The notes under the pieces were generated by a model that worked only from the letters and a program-made list of their open reading frames with translations, made no database searches and was not told the origin of the DNA. Source: Zygnema cylindricum (Eukaryota; Streptophyta; Zygnematophyceae; Zygnematales; Zygnemataceae). Taken from it: a stretch of 37,500 nucleotides of DNA. Below are positions 9,433 to 20,038 of this stretch, piece after piece (within the stretch, counting starts at the first letter, position 1; every line of letters begins with the position of its first letter). The stretch is taken from assembly GCA_037447655.1 (NCBI GenBank), contig JBBHKE010001469.1, forward strand, positions 348,380 to 385,879, written 5' to 3'. The translations under genes and the position numbers were made by a program.

Positions 9433-9577
9433 CAAAAATAGAAAACCCTAAAAAAAAAAAATCAATGTCTTAAGGAAATCCAAAAAGTTAATTTTTGTGA
9501 ATTTCTTCCTTTCCTATTTCGTTTTTTGGCTCCCTTTTTGTCGTTTTCCCCCTCCTCTCCCGATTTTTAGGGTTTCC

Positions 9578-9874
9578 ATGGGAGCTTCCGAGAAGTCGTA
9601 CGAATACGACGAACCGGCTCTCGGGATTCCGTACGTTTCCCAGGGTGTTCCTCTGCTGCCACGTGGCAGATACGACAATCAACATCCTGCCGCTTGGCCC
9701 GTAGCGGCGCCGCCCAGACAGTGGGACTGTACGGACTGTACGGACGTGCCGCCACGTGCCATCACGCAGAACCTGAGAGGGCTGCGATTGGCGCACACCT
9801 TCTATGGTGACACGTCAGCACCCTTCGAGTGCGTGTTTTGCGGATATGGGGGGATGACGGATGTCAGGTGAGAG

Positions 9875-9916
<42 letters not shown>

Positions 9917-11320
9917 CCTCTCGCCCCCTCTTTCCCTCTCACACTATAAATCTCTAGCTCTCCCTCTCCCCCTCCCACTCCCTCTCCCGCTATCTTCCCC
10001 TCACCTATGTTCCTTCCCTCTCTCTCTTTCTTCTCTCGTCTCCCTCTCTCTCCCTCTCCCTCTCTCCCCCCCTCTCCTCTCGCCCTCTCTCCCTCTCCCG
10101 TTCTCCCTCCCACCCCCCCCTTCGTTCCCCGTCCTCTCCTTCTCCCTCTCCCTCCCGCTCCCCCTTCCTCACCCCCCTCCTGTTTCGTCTCCCCTCCCCT
10201 CATGTATATATTATTTTATTTTTTTTTTTTTTTTAATTTTTTATTTTATTTGTTTTCATTTGCTTTTTTTTTTTTTTTTTTTTGTTTTTTTTTTTTTTTT
10301 TTTTTTTAGATTTGTTTTTGTTCTTTTTTTTGTTTTTGTAACTCCTCCATTTTATTTTATTTTTTTTAATTTTTTAATTTTTTAATTTATTTGTTTTCAT
10401 TAGCTTTTATTTCTTTTTTATGTTACGTTGTTAATTTATTAATTTAGGGATTTTTTATAATTTATTTATTATCTATTAGTTTTCTTTATTTATTTTTTAA
10501 TTTATTTATTTCTTTATTTTATGGATTCCTTTAATTATTTATTATTAATTATTTATTATTATTTTATTAATTATTTATTTTTGCAGGTCATCTGTTAGTA
10601 CTCCGGCGGTGGTCGCTTGTCTCGTCACAATTTTGGGATTTTGTTTTTTGTGTTCCGATAATTGCCTTAAACATAAACACCATTTTTGCCCAAATTGTAA
10701 CCTTGAGGTTTGTTTTTTTTCTGTTTTCTATTTCTGTTTTGTTCTTTTTTATTTCTTTTTTTTTGTTGGTTAATATTTCTTGCAAATTTTTGCGGTTTAC
10801 GATTTTTCGATTAGGGTTCAGAAATGGAGTTGAATGGAGATTGTTGTGACAAACCTAAAAAACATCAAATTTTATTTATATTTCCTCTTTTTTTTTCTGT
10901 TTTTTTTTCTGTTTTTTTTTTGTCTTTTTTTTGTTTCTTTTTGTTTATATTTTTGATTGAGATATATATCAATCAACTCAATTCAATTTCAATCAATTTA
11001 ACTTAATCAATAAATTTAAAAAAATACAAAAAACTTTCAACTTTCTTTTTAATTCCATATGTTTTCGTGTTTAACTTTTATGTGATTTGCACAGATCTCG
11101 GATGATTTTATTTTATTGAAAATGGTGTTTAATTTTAGATGGGAATATTTATGGAAATAAGGAATTAAAAGAATTAAAGGAATTAAAGGAATTCAAGGAA
11201 TTAAAGGAAAGGAATTCGGCCTCTTGTTTTTGACAGGTGGCGGTATTTCGGAAAACCGATCCTTGTATGATTGTCGACCCCAAATCGTGGAAAAAACCAA
11301 GTTATGGAATTCCCGCGTAA
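9578..11320 (+). CDS. GILP: GILP-type LITAF-domain membrane zinc protein (3 exons, complete)
   Basis: Exons 9578-9867, 10587-10707 and 11237-11320 give 164 aa; both introns are GT-AG (phases 2 and 0). The ATG has a good context (CCATGG), with no earlier ATG in frame. The N-terminal ~65 residues are Pro-rich, including EPALGIPY, as in plant GILP proteins. The LITAF domain follows: FYGDTSAPFECVFC with Cys85/Cys88, a hydrophobic Cys-rich membrane segment (about 104-119), then HHFCPNC with Cys131/Cys134. The conserved plant tail FRKTDPC...DP..WKKPS closes it. The family binds one zinc with the two CxxC knuckles and inserts monotopically into the plasma or endosomal membrane. In Arabidopsis, GILP acts with LSD1 as a negative regulator of cell death; that role is carried over by homology. 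The CTDCTD repeat at 51-56 is unusual. Confidence 0.92.
9872..10310. repeat. Pyrimidine microsatellites filling GILP intron 1
   Basis: A (TC)n run of about 40 bases at 9876-9914 follows almost directly after the 5' splice site. It grades into CCCTCT-type repeats to about 10200, then into long T-runs to 10310. The T-tracts would serve as extended polypyrimidine tracts. Long open frames here are simple-sequence artefacts. Confidence 0.85.
11155..11213. repeat. Short tandem repeat in GILP intron 2
   Basis: About six imperfect units of the 9-base motif GAATTAAAG lie some 25 bases before the third exon's acceptor. Confidence 0.75.
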
Positions 11321-12060
11321 GTGAGAAAAAGGCGTAAATATATTTTTTGTGCCTTAGTAAAAAAAAAGGGCGTAAATGTTTTTTTTTTTTTCTGCATTAG
11401 TAAAATAAAGGCGTAGGCTTGTAATAAGACCTTTTTGACTGTACCAATAGTAATAGTAAAAATGACTTGCTAGGTCTTTCCTAGTTTTTTTGCATCGACT
11501 AAACAAAATTTTAATAAAAATAAAAATAAAACTTAGGATTTTTTTTTTAATAAAAATAAAAATAATAATGTAAATACTAAGGAAAGCTTTGTCTTTTTTT
11601 ATACGGGACGAGTTGTTATATTAAATGTTTATGTAGTATTTTTATCATAAAGCAGTCGAAACAATCTCTATTTTGTCAAAGGATTGACATTCAGTATTTA
11701 AATAATAAGAGACAATAATAAGAGAGATCATTTATTGACTACGTCAAAGGTTATTTTTGTCTTACATATTCCTCAAAATATTACAAAGTCTTAGATTATC
11801 ATCAAATGTTGTATGTGATTATTACATCCATTCGAGATATATAAAAGTTATGGAGACTTTTCTATTTTCCCATGGTGCTTTATCTATGTGTTTTCGTATT
11901 TATTTTGTACATTTAATTTTTGGCTTTTTTTGGTGGTTTCTATATTTGCCCTTTAGTATTTATTTTGTACATTTATTTTTTTGGGCTATTTTGGTGTTTT
12001 TTATTTGTGCTTTTTGCTTGTCTTTTTTGTTTTTCCTGTTCCCGGTTTTTTCTCATTTCA
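11321..12060. other. Non-coding region downstream of GILP
   Basis: Holds the GILP 3' untranslated region, with AATAAA-like signals near 11404 and 11516-11526. There are short tandem duplications: a GGCGTAAA...TTAGTAAA unit at 11330-11410 and a TATTTATTTTGTACATTTA unit near 11895 and 11957. No further gene is seen. Confidence 0.45.
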
Positions 12061-12061
12061 A

Positions 12062-12180
12062 GAGTTAGGGAGAGAGGGAGGGGGAGAGGAGAGAGAGAGG
12101 GAGGGAGAGAGAGAGAGGGGGAGAAAGGGCGAGAGGGAGGGAGAGAGGGAGGGAGAGAGGAAGGGAGAGAAGGAGAGAGT
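12062..12180. repeat. GGGAGA-type purine microsatellite
   Basis: About 120 bases made almost wholly of GAGA and GGGA units on the plus strand. This is the mirror of the pyrimidine repeats in GILP intron 1. Confidence 0.85.
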
Positions 12181-12499
12181 GACACTTTCCCCTTCATTTC
12201 ATCTTTTTATTTCCTTCGTCTACTCGTGTAGTTTACCATTTTGCTTGTCTTATAATCGATTTTATCGACAAACTTGCCAATGGTCATTACTTAAAAAATG
12301 TTTGTAATCCATTAACGCAGAATTATATGAAGGGACTATTGAATTGTTAGTATGTACAAATTCTAAACATCAATTTTTCATCTTATACGCTAACACCGTG
12401 TATTTTTTTTACTATTACTATTGATGTGACGGTTTTTTACATCAAATGTAAGGTATCTTTTGTCATTGAAATGTAAGGTTATCGGGTTCCAATTGGCGG

Positions 12500-12820
12500 T
12501 ATCCAATCAATAATTGGACCAGTGTAATGTTTTTTTCGCCACTTAAAACATATTTTCTCCGTACACACTTGCCAAATTGTTAATCCGACGGTTGTGATTG
12601 AAAGTTTAGATTCTTACCTTTCGATTGGCGGTCTCCAATCGGAAATTGAACAAGTGGGTATAGACAAATATTGTGGTTTAAGTGGGGAAAATAACTTCAA
12701 CAATAATAGCAATAACACGGTGTACCATATTGTTATGGTACGACGCTCAAGATTCTCTATAAAAAAACTTGGTTTATGTGGCGAAAACAACTTCAACACT
12801 AATTGCGATAATAAGGTGAA
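12500..12820. mobile_element. MITE family M3, copy c (right end duplicated)
   Basis: Recognised from ACATATTTTCTCCGTACACA at 12549-12568, CGATTGGCGGTCTCCAATCG at 12625-12644 and the subterminal block GGTTTAAGTGGGGAAAATAA. The right subterminal block occurs twice (about 12673-12727 and 12770-12818), so the end is duplicated or a second copy is fused. The outer boundaries are not exact. Confidence 0.55.
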
Positions 12821-13114
12821 ATGGTCGACATTCTTTATAATTTGATTTGTGCATTCCAACAGCAAAAGGTGACCAGTTGTAAGAACAAGCCCTATTGTAT
12901 CTTCAGGAACCACTTGACCTTTACATAGAAAAGGAGAGATTCATTTTGGAACAATGTTAACCACAGACAAAAAACAAGTAATGACAAAACTGACATACGA
13001 TTATGAGCTATTTAGAAAATATTGTCGCAAGACCTAGTAGGACGAAAACAGAAGTGACATACAGCTGCAATACTAGAAAAAAGAGAAAGGCAAAGAGAAT
13101 ACTCCTGAGGTATT

Positions 13115-13295
13115 TATACACTACAACAACGAAAGACGGCAATAACTGTTAGGTATCCTATATTATGTTTTGAGGACGAAACCTGTAGGAGGCAACAGTT
13201 CCATGCTTCCGATATTACTTCAATTTTTCGGGGACTTACGTGGTTGCTTTTCATAGATTTTTAGTTATGTTGGGGTTTTGTTGATAGATGTTGGA
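13115..13295 (+). mobile_element. Fragment of non-LTR element tail, copy 1
   Basis: These 181 bases recur almost unchanged at 30925-31105, with only a few differences. The last ~75 bases resemble 13780-13850, the coding end of the adjacent non-LTR relic (GGGGACTTACGTGGTTGCTT against GGGGACTTACGGGGTTGCTT). The match to the second copy stops at 13295, where a second element tail seems to be joined. Confidence 0.7.
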
Positions 13296-13376
13296 GTTAG
13301 ACGAGCAAGTTCAACGAGCAGACGAGAATAGACGAGCATTGAGCTTAGCCAAAAACAAAAAAAGATAGAACGGTTC

Positions 13377-13850
13377 ATGTTAAAGTTTCATAGTACAGCG
13401 TGTATCGCCATTATAGTTTTGGCAAACCCTACTTTGGTTATGGTTGTTGGTCAGGCGACTCGACATGTTGGGGTGGCAGCTCGTGATGCCGCTAAGGCGA
13501 AGGAGCGTGATTATGCTCATCGGGACCCTATGGATGACTTTATTCCGATGGTGGTCGAGATCTTTGGTTGTTTGGGTGTTGCAATGGACGAGTTTCTCCG
13601 TACTTGCGCTCGACGTGCTTTCGAGCGTCGAGGACCTGGGAGCCCTCCTCCTTCGTTCCTACTTCTTTTTATCGTCAACGCTTATCTGTGGCTTTACAGT
13701 GAGTGCAGGCTTCTATTCTCCTCCGATCGGCTATCGGTGTTATGGATCGTCGCCGTGTTCCGGACCTCCCTCAACGTGCTCCCCCGGGCTGGGGGGACTT
13801 ACGGGGTTGCTTTTCGTATATTTTTAATTGAGTTGGGGTTGGGGTTGTAG
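13377..13850 (+). pseudogene. C-terminal relic of a non-LTR retrotransposon reverse-transcriptase ORF
   Basis: The 157-codon frame lacks any polymerase catalytic block but looks like the region after the RT domain of many plant and algal LINE-type ORFs. A basic linker ending AAKAKERDYAHRD leads to DDFIPMVVEIFGCLG...FLRTCARRAFERRG and a hydrophobic final helix. The frame is open to a TAG at 13848. It is followed directly by a 3' tail shared with another copy at 31.1-31.3 kb. No start codon or upstream domain is credible, so it is a 5'-truncated copy, typical of LINE integration. The family assignment is from motif memory; an unrelated transposon ORF is possible. Confidence 0.5.
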
Positions 13851-14043
13851 TTTTGGTTTTGTGAGTTGCCGTGCTTTTCATTTTGGGGTTTGGGTGCTTT
13901 TATTTGCCTTGTTGTTTCCTTTTTTGTTGTTGTGTTCCCGTCGCTCTCCTTGGTTTTTATTGTCCTAGTAGTTTTTCGGTTTTGGCCATGCCACCCCTTT
14001 TGTACCCCCGGACTCAGATGGTTTACCATCGTGCTTTTTAATT
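13851..14043 (+). mobile_element. Non-LTR element 3' tail with terminal hairpin
   Basis: A T/G-rich untranslated tail ends in GGACTCAGATGG-TT-ACCATC-GTGCTTTTTAA. The perfect stem GATGGT/ACCATC is at 14017-14030. The same 3' end (stem 31277-31290) closes the copy at 30925-31303. Terminal stem-loops of this kind are where some LINE reverse transcriptases recognise their RNA. There is no poly-A. Confidence 0.6.
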
Positions 14044-14059
14044 TATCCTGACTTTCTTC

Positions 14060-14255
14060 ATTAGTGTTAATGGTGTTTTTGGCCTTTAAACTCGTCTTTC
14101 TCCAGACACACTTGTCAAATTATGAAGCCGAAGATCGACATGGAGAGGCAAGGTTCTTACCTTCCGGCACAAAAAAAAACAGGATATGTGTACACGGAGA
14201 AAAACAGATTCTAGTAGCAAAACAAAAAATAACACCAATAGCGATTCATGTGTGT
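14060..14255. mobile_element. MITE family M3, copy d (decayed)
   Basis: Left side ATTAGTGTTAATGGTG and TTTCTCCAGACACACTTGTC, right side TGTGTACACGGAGAAAA, AACACCAATAGCGATTCATG. These are the M3 subterminal marks in inverted order. The copy lies between the non-LTR tail and the F-box fragment. The exact ends are worn. Confidence 0.55.
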
Positions 14256-14346
14256 AGTTCTAGATTTGAAAGTCAAGGAATGCTCTTTCAAAAAACCTCC
14301 TTTGCATTCCAAACCTTCCCCGAACCTCCTCCAAACCTTCACTTAC

Positions 14347-14583
14347 CGATATGCAGGTAAAAAGTGAATCCCTGAAGCAAGATTCCATGGCTGCCAGCTC
14401 AGTAAGGGACAACAAGGTGAGAATTCCTCCCTTGTCAACTTCCATTGTTTGCATGAACAAATGACACGTGGCAGCACCAATAGAAAGCTGTCAGGCCGAT
14501 AAGCCATAATGAGAAAGAAGACGAAGCAAAACCTCGGGAGGAAGATCTGCCAGAGAATGCTCTTCATAGTTTGTACTCTCCAT
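14347..14583 (-). pseudogene. F-box gene first exon with in-frame stop
   Basis: On the minus strand the ATG at 14583 opens a frame beginning MESTNYEEHSLADLPPEVLL, continuing RLLSHYGLSA. After an in-frame TGA (14493-14491) the same frame continues QLSIGAATCHLF...LSLTELAAMESCF. The LPPEVLLRLLS...AATCHLF pattern is that of an F-box, the ~45-residue SKP1-binding module of SCF ubiquitin ligases; the stop falls in its middle. The exon ends at a good donor, TCG|GTAAGT (14346). Everything downstream has been replaced by a MITE and a non-LTR relic, so the substrate-binding region is gone. A single base change would explain the stop. Without the rest of the gene a functional product is unlikely. Confidence 0.5.
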
Positions 14584-14684
14584 ACTCTTAAAATAACGAA
14601 AACAAACAAATAAATTATCATTCTGTATATGAGTAAAAAACAAGTAAAAAATAAAGTAAAAAAAGAAAAACTAAGTTCTTACTT

Positions 14685-14903
14685 TATAATATTATGTTTG
14701 TTGAATTGTACGTCACTGCATCCTTTGCAACGAAGTTGGTCATATGAGGGGAATACACGAACCAAGTTCTTGTAATATTTTGCGAGGTCTCAAATTTTAG
14801 AGTTAAAGTTGCAACTCTGTCTGAAATCCCATTGAACGAATAGAAATCGGTACTGTAGGCTACTCTTATATCAATGACGTCATGGACATACTTTGTCAAA
14901 CCC
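14685..14903 (-). other. Unassigned exon-like open frame
   Basis: After a possible acceptor (CCTCTATTAG, minus strand) a 72-codon frame begins DLGGTGLTKYVHDVIDIRVA. It continues with alternating hydrophobic strands and two N-glycosylation-like sites, ending at a TAA just before a GTAAGA. The composition is protein-like but no family is recognised. It lies upstream of the F-box fragment on the same strand and could be another broken exon or chance. Confidence 0.25.
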
Positions 14904-15511
14904 GTCCCTCCTAAGTCCTAATAGAGGTTATATTCATAGGCATGGAAGGACGGTGTCATGAATCATATCTACTGGAACTACTTTATTAGTGTTGTGTATC
15001 GGCAATAAATTTATCGCGATGACACCGATACCGATAATTATCGGTTATTGAACGGTCAGGGGTACCGATATATCGCTCCGAGACCAACAAATTCCTTATC
15101 GGTGATAAGTGGAAAAACTATAGTACGATATATAATAGTACTTTATAATATACTTTGTTTTACTATTCACTGTATATAGCGTGGCATGCCACGTGTAATA
15201 AATTGTTCCGTACGCTGTATAGCGAAATATCGGCGGATTAGTACGACGGAATAAACAGTACAATTGTACGGTACTAACCGTAGATTTATCGCCGATAATT
15301 ATCGGTACCGGTGTTATCGCGATGGGTAGTGTTGTTGAGGACCATTTGCCGATATTCGATATGTATCGAATTTAAGGTACCCGATAATCGATACATCGCT
15401 TCGATATATTGAAAAGCTAAATATCGCGATATATCGCCAATATATCGTATCGCCAATATATCGAGGCTTTTAGAAAAAAAAAAAAACTATTCTTGCTACT
15501 GCTGCTAGTAC

Positions 15512-16065
15512 TACACCGTCAATCGCTATTAGAGTATATAACGCCAATTCGGTGCCCTTTTTTCAAAAAAAAAAACCTGAAATACAATCCATAATTCTAT
15601 TTTTTCCATTATTCTAATTAGGTTTTTTTTCAATTAACGTTAATAGTGGAAGTACACTGTGATGGAAATGGTGTGGCGTACGGACAAGGTATCTCCATAC
15701 GAAATGGTACTTTTTGAATTACAAAAGCATAAAAATACACTTAACATTATTGCGCACACATGTGAATGTGCACTGGAAGAAAGAGACGCAAACTCGTCGA
15801 CAAAAATCATGTTCTCATATGTTCATCCGTCGACCGTGTGAACAGCGCGACGGCGTACGAATTGTCAGATTTTGTACGGGTACACATACTACTGTAGACA
15901 TCGAAAGGGCAGGTATTTATTATTCAGGACAACCCAAAATACAGTTAGGGATTAATTAGTATATATTTTTTTTTTCAAAAAAAATAAAATCCCGATTAGT
16001 GTTAATAACACTAATTTTTTTTTTACGCTATTTATTCCTTTACTCTAATAGCGATTGACGGTGTA
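15512..16065. mobile_element. Mariner-like MITE M2d nested in E
   Basis: Ends TACACCGTCAATCGCTATTA and TAGCGATTGACGGTGTA, placed inside a CTGCTAGTACTACTGCTG trinucleotide tract of host E. The flanking TA is consistent with the other members. Its interior has a GTCAGATTTTGTACG block shared in form with M1 and M2 elements. Confidence 0.8.
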
Positions 16066-16238
16066 CTGCTGCTGCCAGTACCATTGCTACTGCAGCTGGT
16101 AGTTGTAGCTACTGCTACTCCAAATTAATAAAAGGAATAATAAAAATTCACATTTTGTACACTTCAAAAAATAAACCCTAAAAATAATAATAACACTAGT
16201 CGCTGGAAGTGGATAAGCAGTAATGGCTACCAATTTAC

Positions 16239-17134
16239 TAGTGTTGTGTATCGGTAAAAAACTTATCGCGATAACACCGATACCGATAGTTATCGGTTAT
16301 CGAACGGTCACAGCTTCCGATATATCGGTCTGGGACCAACAAATTCCATATCGGCGATAACTTATAAAAATATATAGTATGCGTACAATAGTACTTTATA
16401 ACATACTGTATTATTTTATTGATTTTATATAGCGTGGCATGCCACGTATAAAAATCTGTTCTGTTACAGTTTAACTGCAATTTATTACGGTAAACGCTGC
16501 GCATAAACGTTGGCCGGTTAACTGAACAAAAATTTTACGGCGACGTACGGAAATTTACTAAAAAACTGGTGAACATGGAACTGGAAAAGGACGGCGGACA
16601 CAAAAGTACAACGGACGCAAAATAACATTCTGCGCGCCGCCGGAATCGAACGGACGACTTGGAATGAGAAAACACGAACGGACGGGCCAGCGTGAGCGCC
16701 GGCATCCCGGAATGGCTCTTTTGGCAGCTTTTGCCAAAAAAGCCGACAGATTGACACGTGGCAGGTCCCTAGTGGATTTCAAGGAATTAAGGGACAAAGC
16801 CATGGCGTCGGATGTGAAAGGTACATCGTTTTTACTGGATCCGTATCAAAATCGTACAGATTTCATGGCGGCTACAGTACTTTCTATGCTTGTACACGTC
16901 CGGAGAATATGACGTACAGTTGAGTGTACATACCGTACATTTATCTGTACGGTCCGTACAGTTATCGCCGATAATTATCGTTATCGGCATTATCGCCGAT
17001 AAGTACCCGATATTATCGGCTACTTATCGGCGATAAGACCGATGTCGATATATCGTACCAATATATCGATTATCGGATACCCGAAAAAAGGCCCATATCG
17101 GTTATCGGCAAATCCTTACCGATACACAACACTA
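16239..17134. mobile_element. hAT-like element C nested in E, with GC-richer cargo
   Basis: The ends TAGTGTTGTGTATCGG and CCGATACACAACACTA are perfect partners, with a perfect 8-bp duplication CAATTTAC (16231-16238, 17135-17142). The outer parts carry the same TATCG arrays and GTGGCATGCCAC palindrome as element A. The centre (about 16510-16920) is GC-richer and lacks TATCG arrays. It includes short frames from ATGs at 16575 and 16692 and may be captured host sequence. Confidence 0.88.
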
Positions 17135-17824
17135 CAATTTACCATAGGTATTCCTGCCTGAAAGCATGAAACGAACAGTCAACATTTTTTTTTTCAGATC
17201 ATACGTTGACTAAATTAGTATGAACTTTTCGTATGGGAAGTTCTATACGTACTAAATAAGTAATTATATGAATTACATAATTAGTAATTTTTTGTCGGTT
17301 ACATTTTGCGGCGTCTACCTTTAAATGACGGAACGAAAATCACGTCGTACGTGGCGTATCAGACAATTTGTCTTTTTCGCTAAAATGACATATTATATAA
17401 AATATTAAATTTAAAAAATACTATATATTGCGATAATTTATGTTGGTCCCGGTACGATATATCGAGAAGTCTGCTCGATCGATATTCGATATATCGAATA
17501 TCGAATTATCGCGATATGAATTTACCCGATACCCAACACTAGCGATAGAAAACCAATATTATCGGTTTTTTATCGGCGATAACACCGGTGTCGATATACC
17601 GTGCCAGTATATCGATTGTGGGCAAGTTAAAAAAAGGTACATATCGATTATCGGCAAATCCTTGTCAATACACAACACTACTATTTTGACATGTTCGTCT
17701 GTCGTTTTGGAGCAACAGTACTATATTTTGGCCACCTATGCAACAAAATACAGTTGATCCAATATCCAATTATGGGGAGTGACATTTGACTAGTCCGCAT
17801 GGGAACTAGTTAGTTATTAGTTAT

Positions 17825-18164
17825 TAGTGTTGTGTATAGGTGAGTTTTCTATCGCCAATAAGTCTGTTAACCAAAATATCGGTTATCGTTATCGGTGAGG
17901 GGACCGATAAATTTCAATATATCGTTATCGATAATTGTCGACGATAAATGAAGATATATAGGCACTCATAACCGATAACCACTGTTAACCGATGTCCCCC
18001 AGAGGGAGGGGGGGAGGGGAGAATTTCTACTTGGGGTACCATAATATCCGTACGGCATACGTTACCCATACGTATGACGTTCGAACCAATAAATATTGAT
18101 TATCAATAGGTAAAATAAAGGTACAAATTGATTATCGGTAAAAGGTTAACGTTACACAACACCA
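17825..18164. mobile_element. hAT-like element F (short)
   Basis: TAGTGTTGTGTATAGG at the left and TTACACAACACCA at the right, with flanks TTAGTTAT (17817-17824) and TTAATTAT (18165-18172) matching at 7 of 8 bases. The 340-base interior keeps TATCG repeats but has lost the palindrome region. Confidence 0.78.
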
Positions 18165-18856
18165 TTAATTATACACCAACGTTTCATTAAAGTGGATGTT
18201 AAACGTAGTTCCATGGTTGTTTGATGTAGTTTATTGATTTCTTGTAGCGTAAGGCAATTATTCCTTTTACAAGAAGTCCAAAACGATTTGTTATCCGCGA
18301 ACGACTAACTTGAATGTTTGACAAGGAGGCAAAAATAATAAAAGTATGTGTATTCCAATCATCATCATGGAGAAAATACTTCTAAACTACTTATACTTTT
18401 TCCCTCATGGTCCGACAAAATCGTGACCATCACGTCGGTCTTTATCCATGCATGTATGTTATGTAAAAGGTTAGCCCATCAAATCGAAACCAGAACATTA
18501 TCAAAATACTATGTATTAAAACGAAAAATACAAAATGTGGAGTTATGTACCCTTTCCAGACCAAAACGTACAACACTTTGACTCTATAAATAGAATGCTA
18601 AATACGCGGTTTAAATTGTGGTCGGATCGAATTCTTTTTGACGTTGTAAATGCTTGTTATTTAGGATGTTTTCATATCAACCTTTTTTTTATATTATGGA
18701 CATCATTAACTTTGAAACTTTAGGTCATGGCTTTTTGATGTCGCTTATTGGGCTTTCCTTTCTCAATCGCTCACCTATATCGTATGCAACAAACAAAAGG
18801 ATATGTATTTAGAGCCCTTTCTTTTCTATCTCATTTGAGAAAGAGGGTGTATGTAG
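18165..18856. other. Non-coding stretch without recognised features
   Basis: Unique-looking AT-rich DNA between elements F and J2. Short frames at about 18350-18720 show no domain, splice pattern or second copy in the window. Confidence 0.4.
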
Positions 18857-19314
18857 CATAGTTCAAAAGTAGGCGTTTTTTGGTAGGCCTTTTGTAGGCC
18901 GCCTTTAGCGTAAGTTGTGTTACGGGCTTTCCATGTGATCTTCTTAGATCGCTACTTTCATCAGCGACCGTCCGATCGTCCGAATCTGACGATAGTCCTA
19001 TCGTAAGTTGTGTTATGGGCTTTTCAGGTGATCTTCTTAGATCGTTACTTTCATCAACGACCGTCAGATCGTCCAAATCTGACGGTTTAAATAAAAAGTC
19101 GCTCAAAACTCACAGAAAAAGATGTTTTTGTCCGATTTTTTTTTTCAAATTTAGACATGAAGTTTAATTCTCTATCGATCCATGTGCAACTCAACCCTGT
19201 TACTATTTTATTTCATTTGGCGGCCAATACAATACGGGTCTTAAGGCCATATTGTATGTTTTGCATACAATAGGCATATTGTATAGGCGTACGGTCACCT
19301 ACTTTTGAACTATG
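18857..19314. mobile_element. hAT-like element J, copy 2
   Basis: CATAGTTCAAAAGTAGGCG pairs with CCTACTTTTGAACTATG at the right. Flanks GTATGTAG and GTCCGTAG agree at 6 of 8 positions. A unit of about 92 bases containing CGTAAGTTGTGTTA and GATCTTCTTAGATC is tandemly doubled (about 18907-18998 and 18999-19086); copy 1 of J has only one. The right part holds the GTATGTTTTGCATAC hairpin. Confidence 0.78.
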
Positions 19315-19747
19315 GTCCGTAGAGAGAGAGAGAGAGGGAGTGGGGAGGAAAGCAATGACGATGAAGAATTGAAATTGGAGGTAGGAGGCCTCTACAATTT
19401 TTTTTTTTGGGTACATGTGTGGAATGGACAACAAAAACAGCTTGCTTGTACTCTGCCCTGTGCAAAAGGGTTGAAATCGCTTAATAAGTGCAATGAAATG
19501 TGAGAGGAAATTTTCTTAGTGTTGCTTATTACTAGCTAATCGATATGTACCATTTTTTGACTTACTGATTGTCAGAGGTCGCACCCGACAGGTACCCGCC
19601 CGCCCCCGTCGGGAACGGATTCGGGTGCCAAACTTTGGGGGCCGGCCGGATTTGGCCGGGTGTTAAAAAAAAAAAAAAAACAAATTCGGGTACGGCCAGA
19701 TAAGCAAAAAACGAAAAAAAATTGAAGGTTTCGTGCGTACGTTCCAC

Positions 19748-19965
19748 TACACCTTGAATCGTTATTAGAGTAGAAGTTTTTTTAGCGTATAGGAATAATT
19801 ACCGTAATTAACGCTAATTGGGAATTTGGAAATTTTCAAAGAAATCGTCTACTCTAATTAGAAATTAGGGTTTTTTGGAAATAGTATGGATAATTCTATT
19901 TGAGAATTTGAAAAAAAAAGGTACCCGAATTAGCGTTCAATACGTTAATAACGATTCACGATGTA
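19748..19965. mobile_element. Small TACACC-ended MITE in element N
   Basis: Ends TACACCTTGAATCGTTATTA and TAATAACGATTCACGATGTA. Total 218 bases, with AATTAGCGTT/AACGCTAATT subterminal repeats. It belongs to the mariner-like group. Confidence 0.75.
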
Positions 19966-20038
19966 CAGAACTGTACAAAAGAGTATTGTCTATACTATAC
20001 AACATTATTGAACTTTGTACTCTTGGTATCGTGGAAAG

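Larger units (their letters stand above)
8806..9577 (+). promoter_or_regulatory. Upstream region of the GILP gene
   Basis: The space between the MITE array and the GILP start holds no gene. In order it has two ACCGTCCGAT blocks (about 8868 and 9029), a TTTTAGGG-type tract, two GAATATTC palindromes, a CGTCGC-rich stretch and CCCTAAA/TTAGGGTTT telo-box motifs at about 9436 and 9566. No TATA box is evident. The last 100 bases are pyrimidine-rich, as in many plant 5' leaders. Confidence 0.5.
15327..17541. mobile_element. hAT-like element E nested in A
   Basis: The left end TAGTGTTG...AGGACCATTTGCCG and the right end TTACCCGATACCCAACACTA match the two ends of element B (20039-21160) in inverse orientation. 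Flanks GCGATGGG and GCGATAGA share 6 of 8 bases. Long internal matches to B include CATGAAACGAACAGTCAAC, TTGTCGGTTACATTTTGCGG and ACGGAACGAAAATCACGTCG. It is broken by a MITE (15512-16065) and by element C (16239-17134). Confidence 0.8.
14987..17690. mobile_element. hAT-like element A (outer shell of a four-element nest)
   Basis: Begins TAGTGTTGTGTATCGG and ends CAATACACAACACTA. Flanking CTACTTTA (14978-14985, one base before the end) and CTATTTTG (17691-17698) share 6 of 8 bases. With the internal insertion removed, the two halves (14987-15326 and 17542-17690) join into one element resembling element C: dense TATCGGCGATA repeats, a GTGGCATGCCAC palindrome and a GTACGG region. It has no transposase. 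Confidence 0.75.

Noticed and set aside
9861-10385. Long Ser/Leu/Pro/Phe-rich frames in GILP intron 1 and the Gly/Arg/Glu-rich complement
   Set aside because: They are translations of CT/T microsatellites lying between two well-supported splice sites.
14491-14493. TGA in the F-box frame as a selenocysteine codon
   Set aside because: No selenocysteine-insertion hairpin is evident, F-box proteins are not known selenoproteins, and the gene is truncated; an ordinary nonsense change is simpler.
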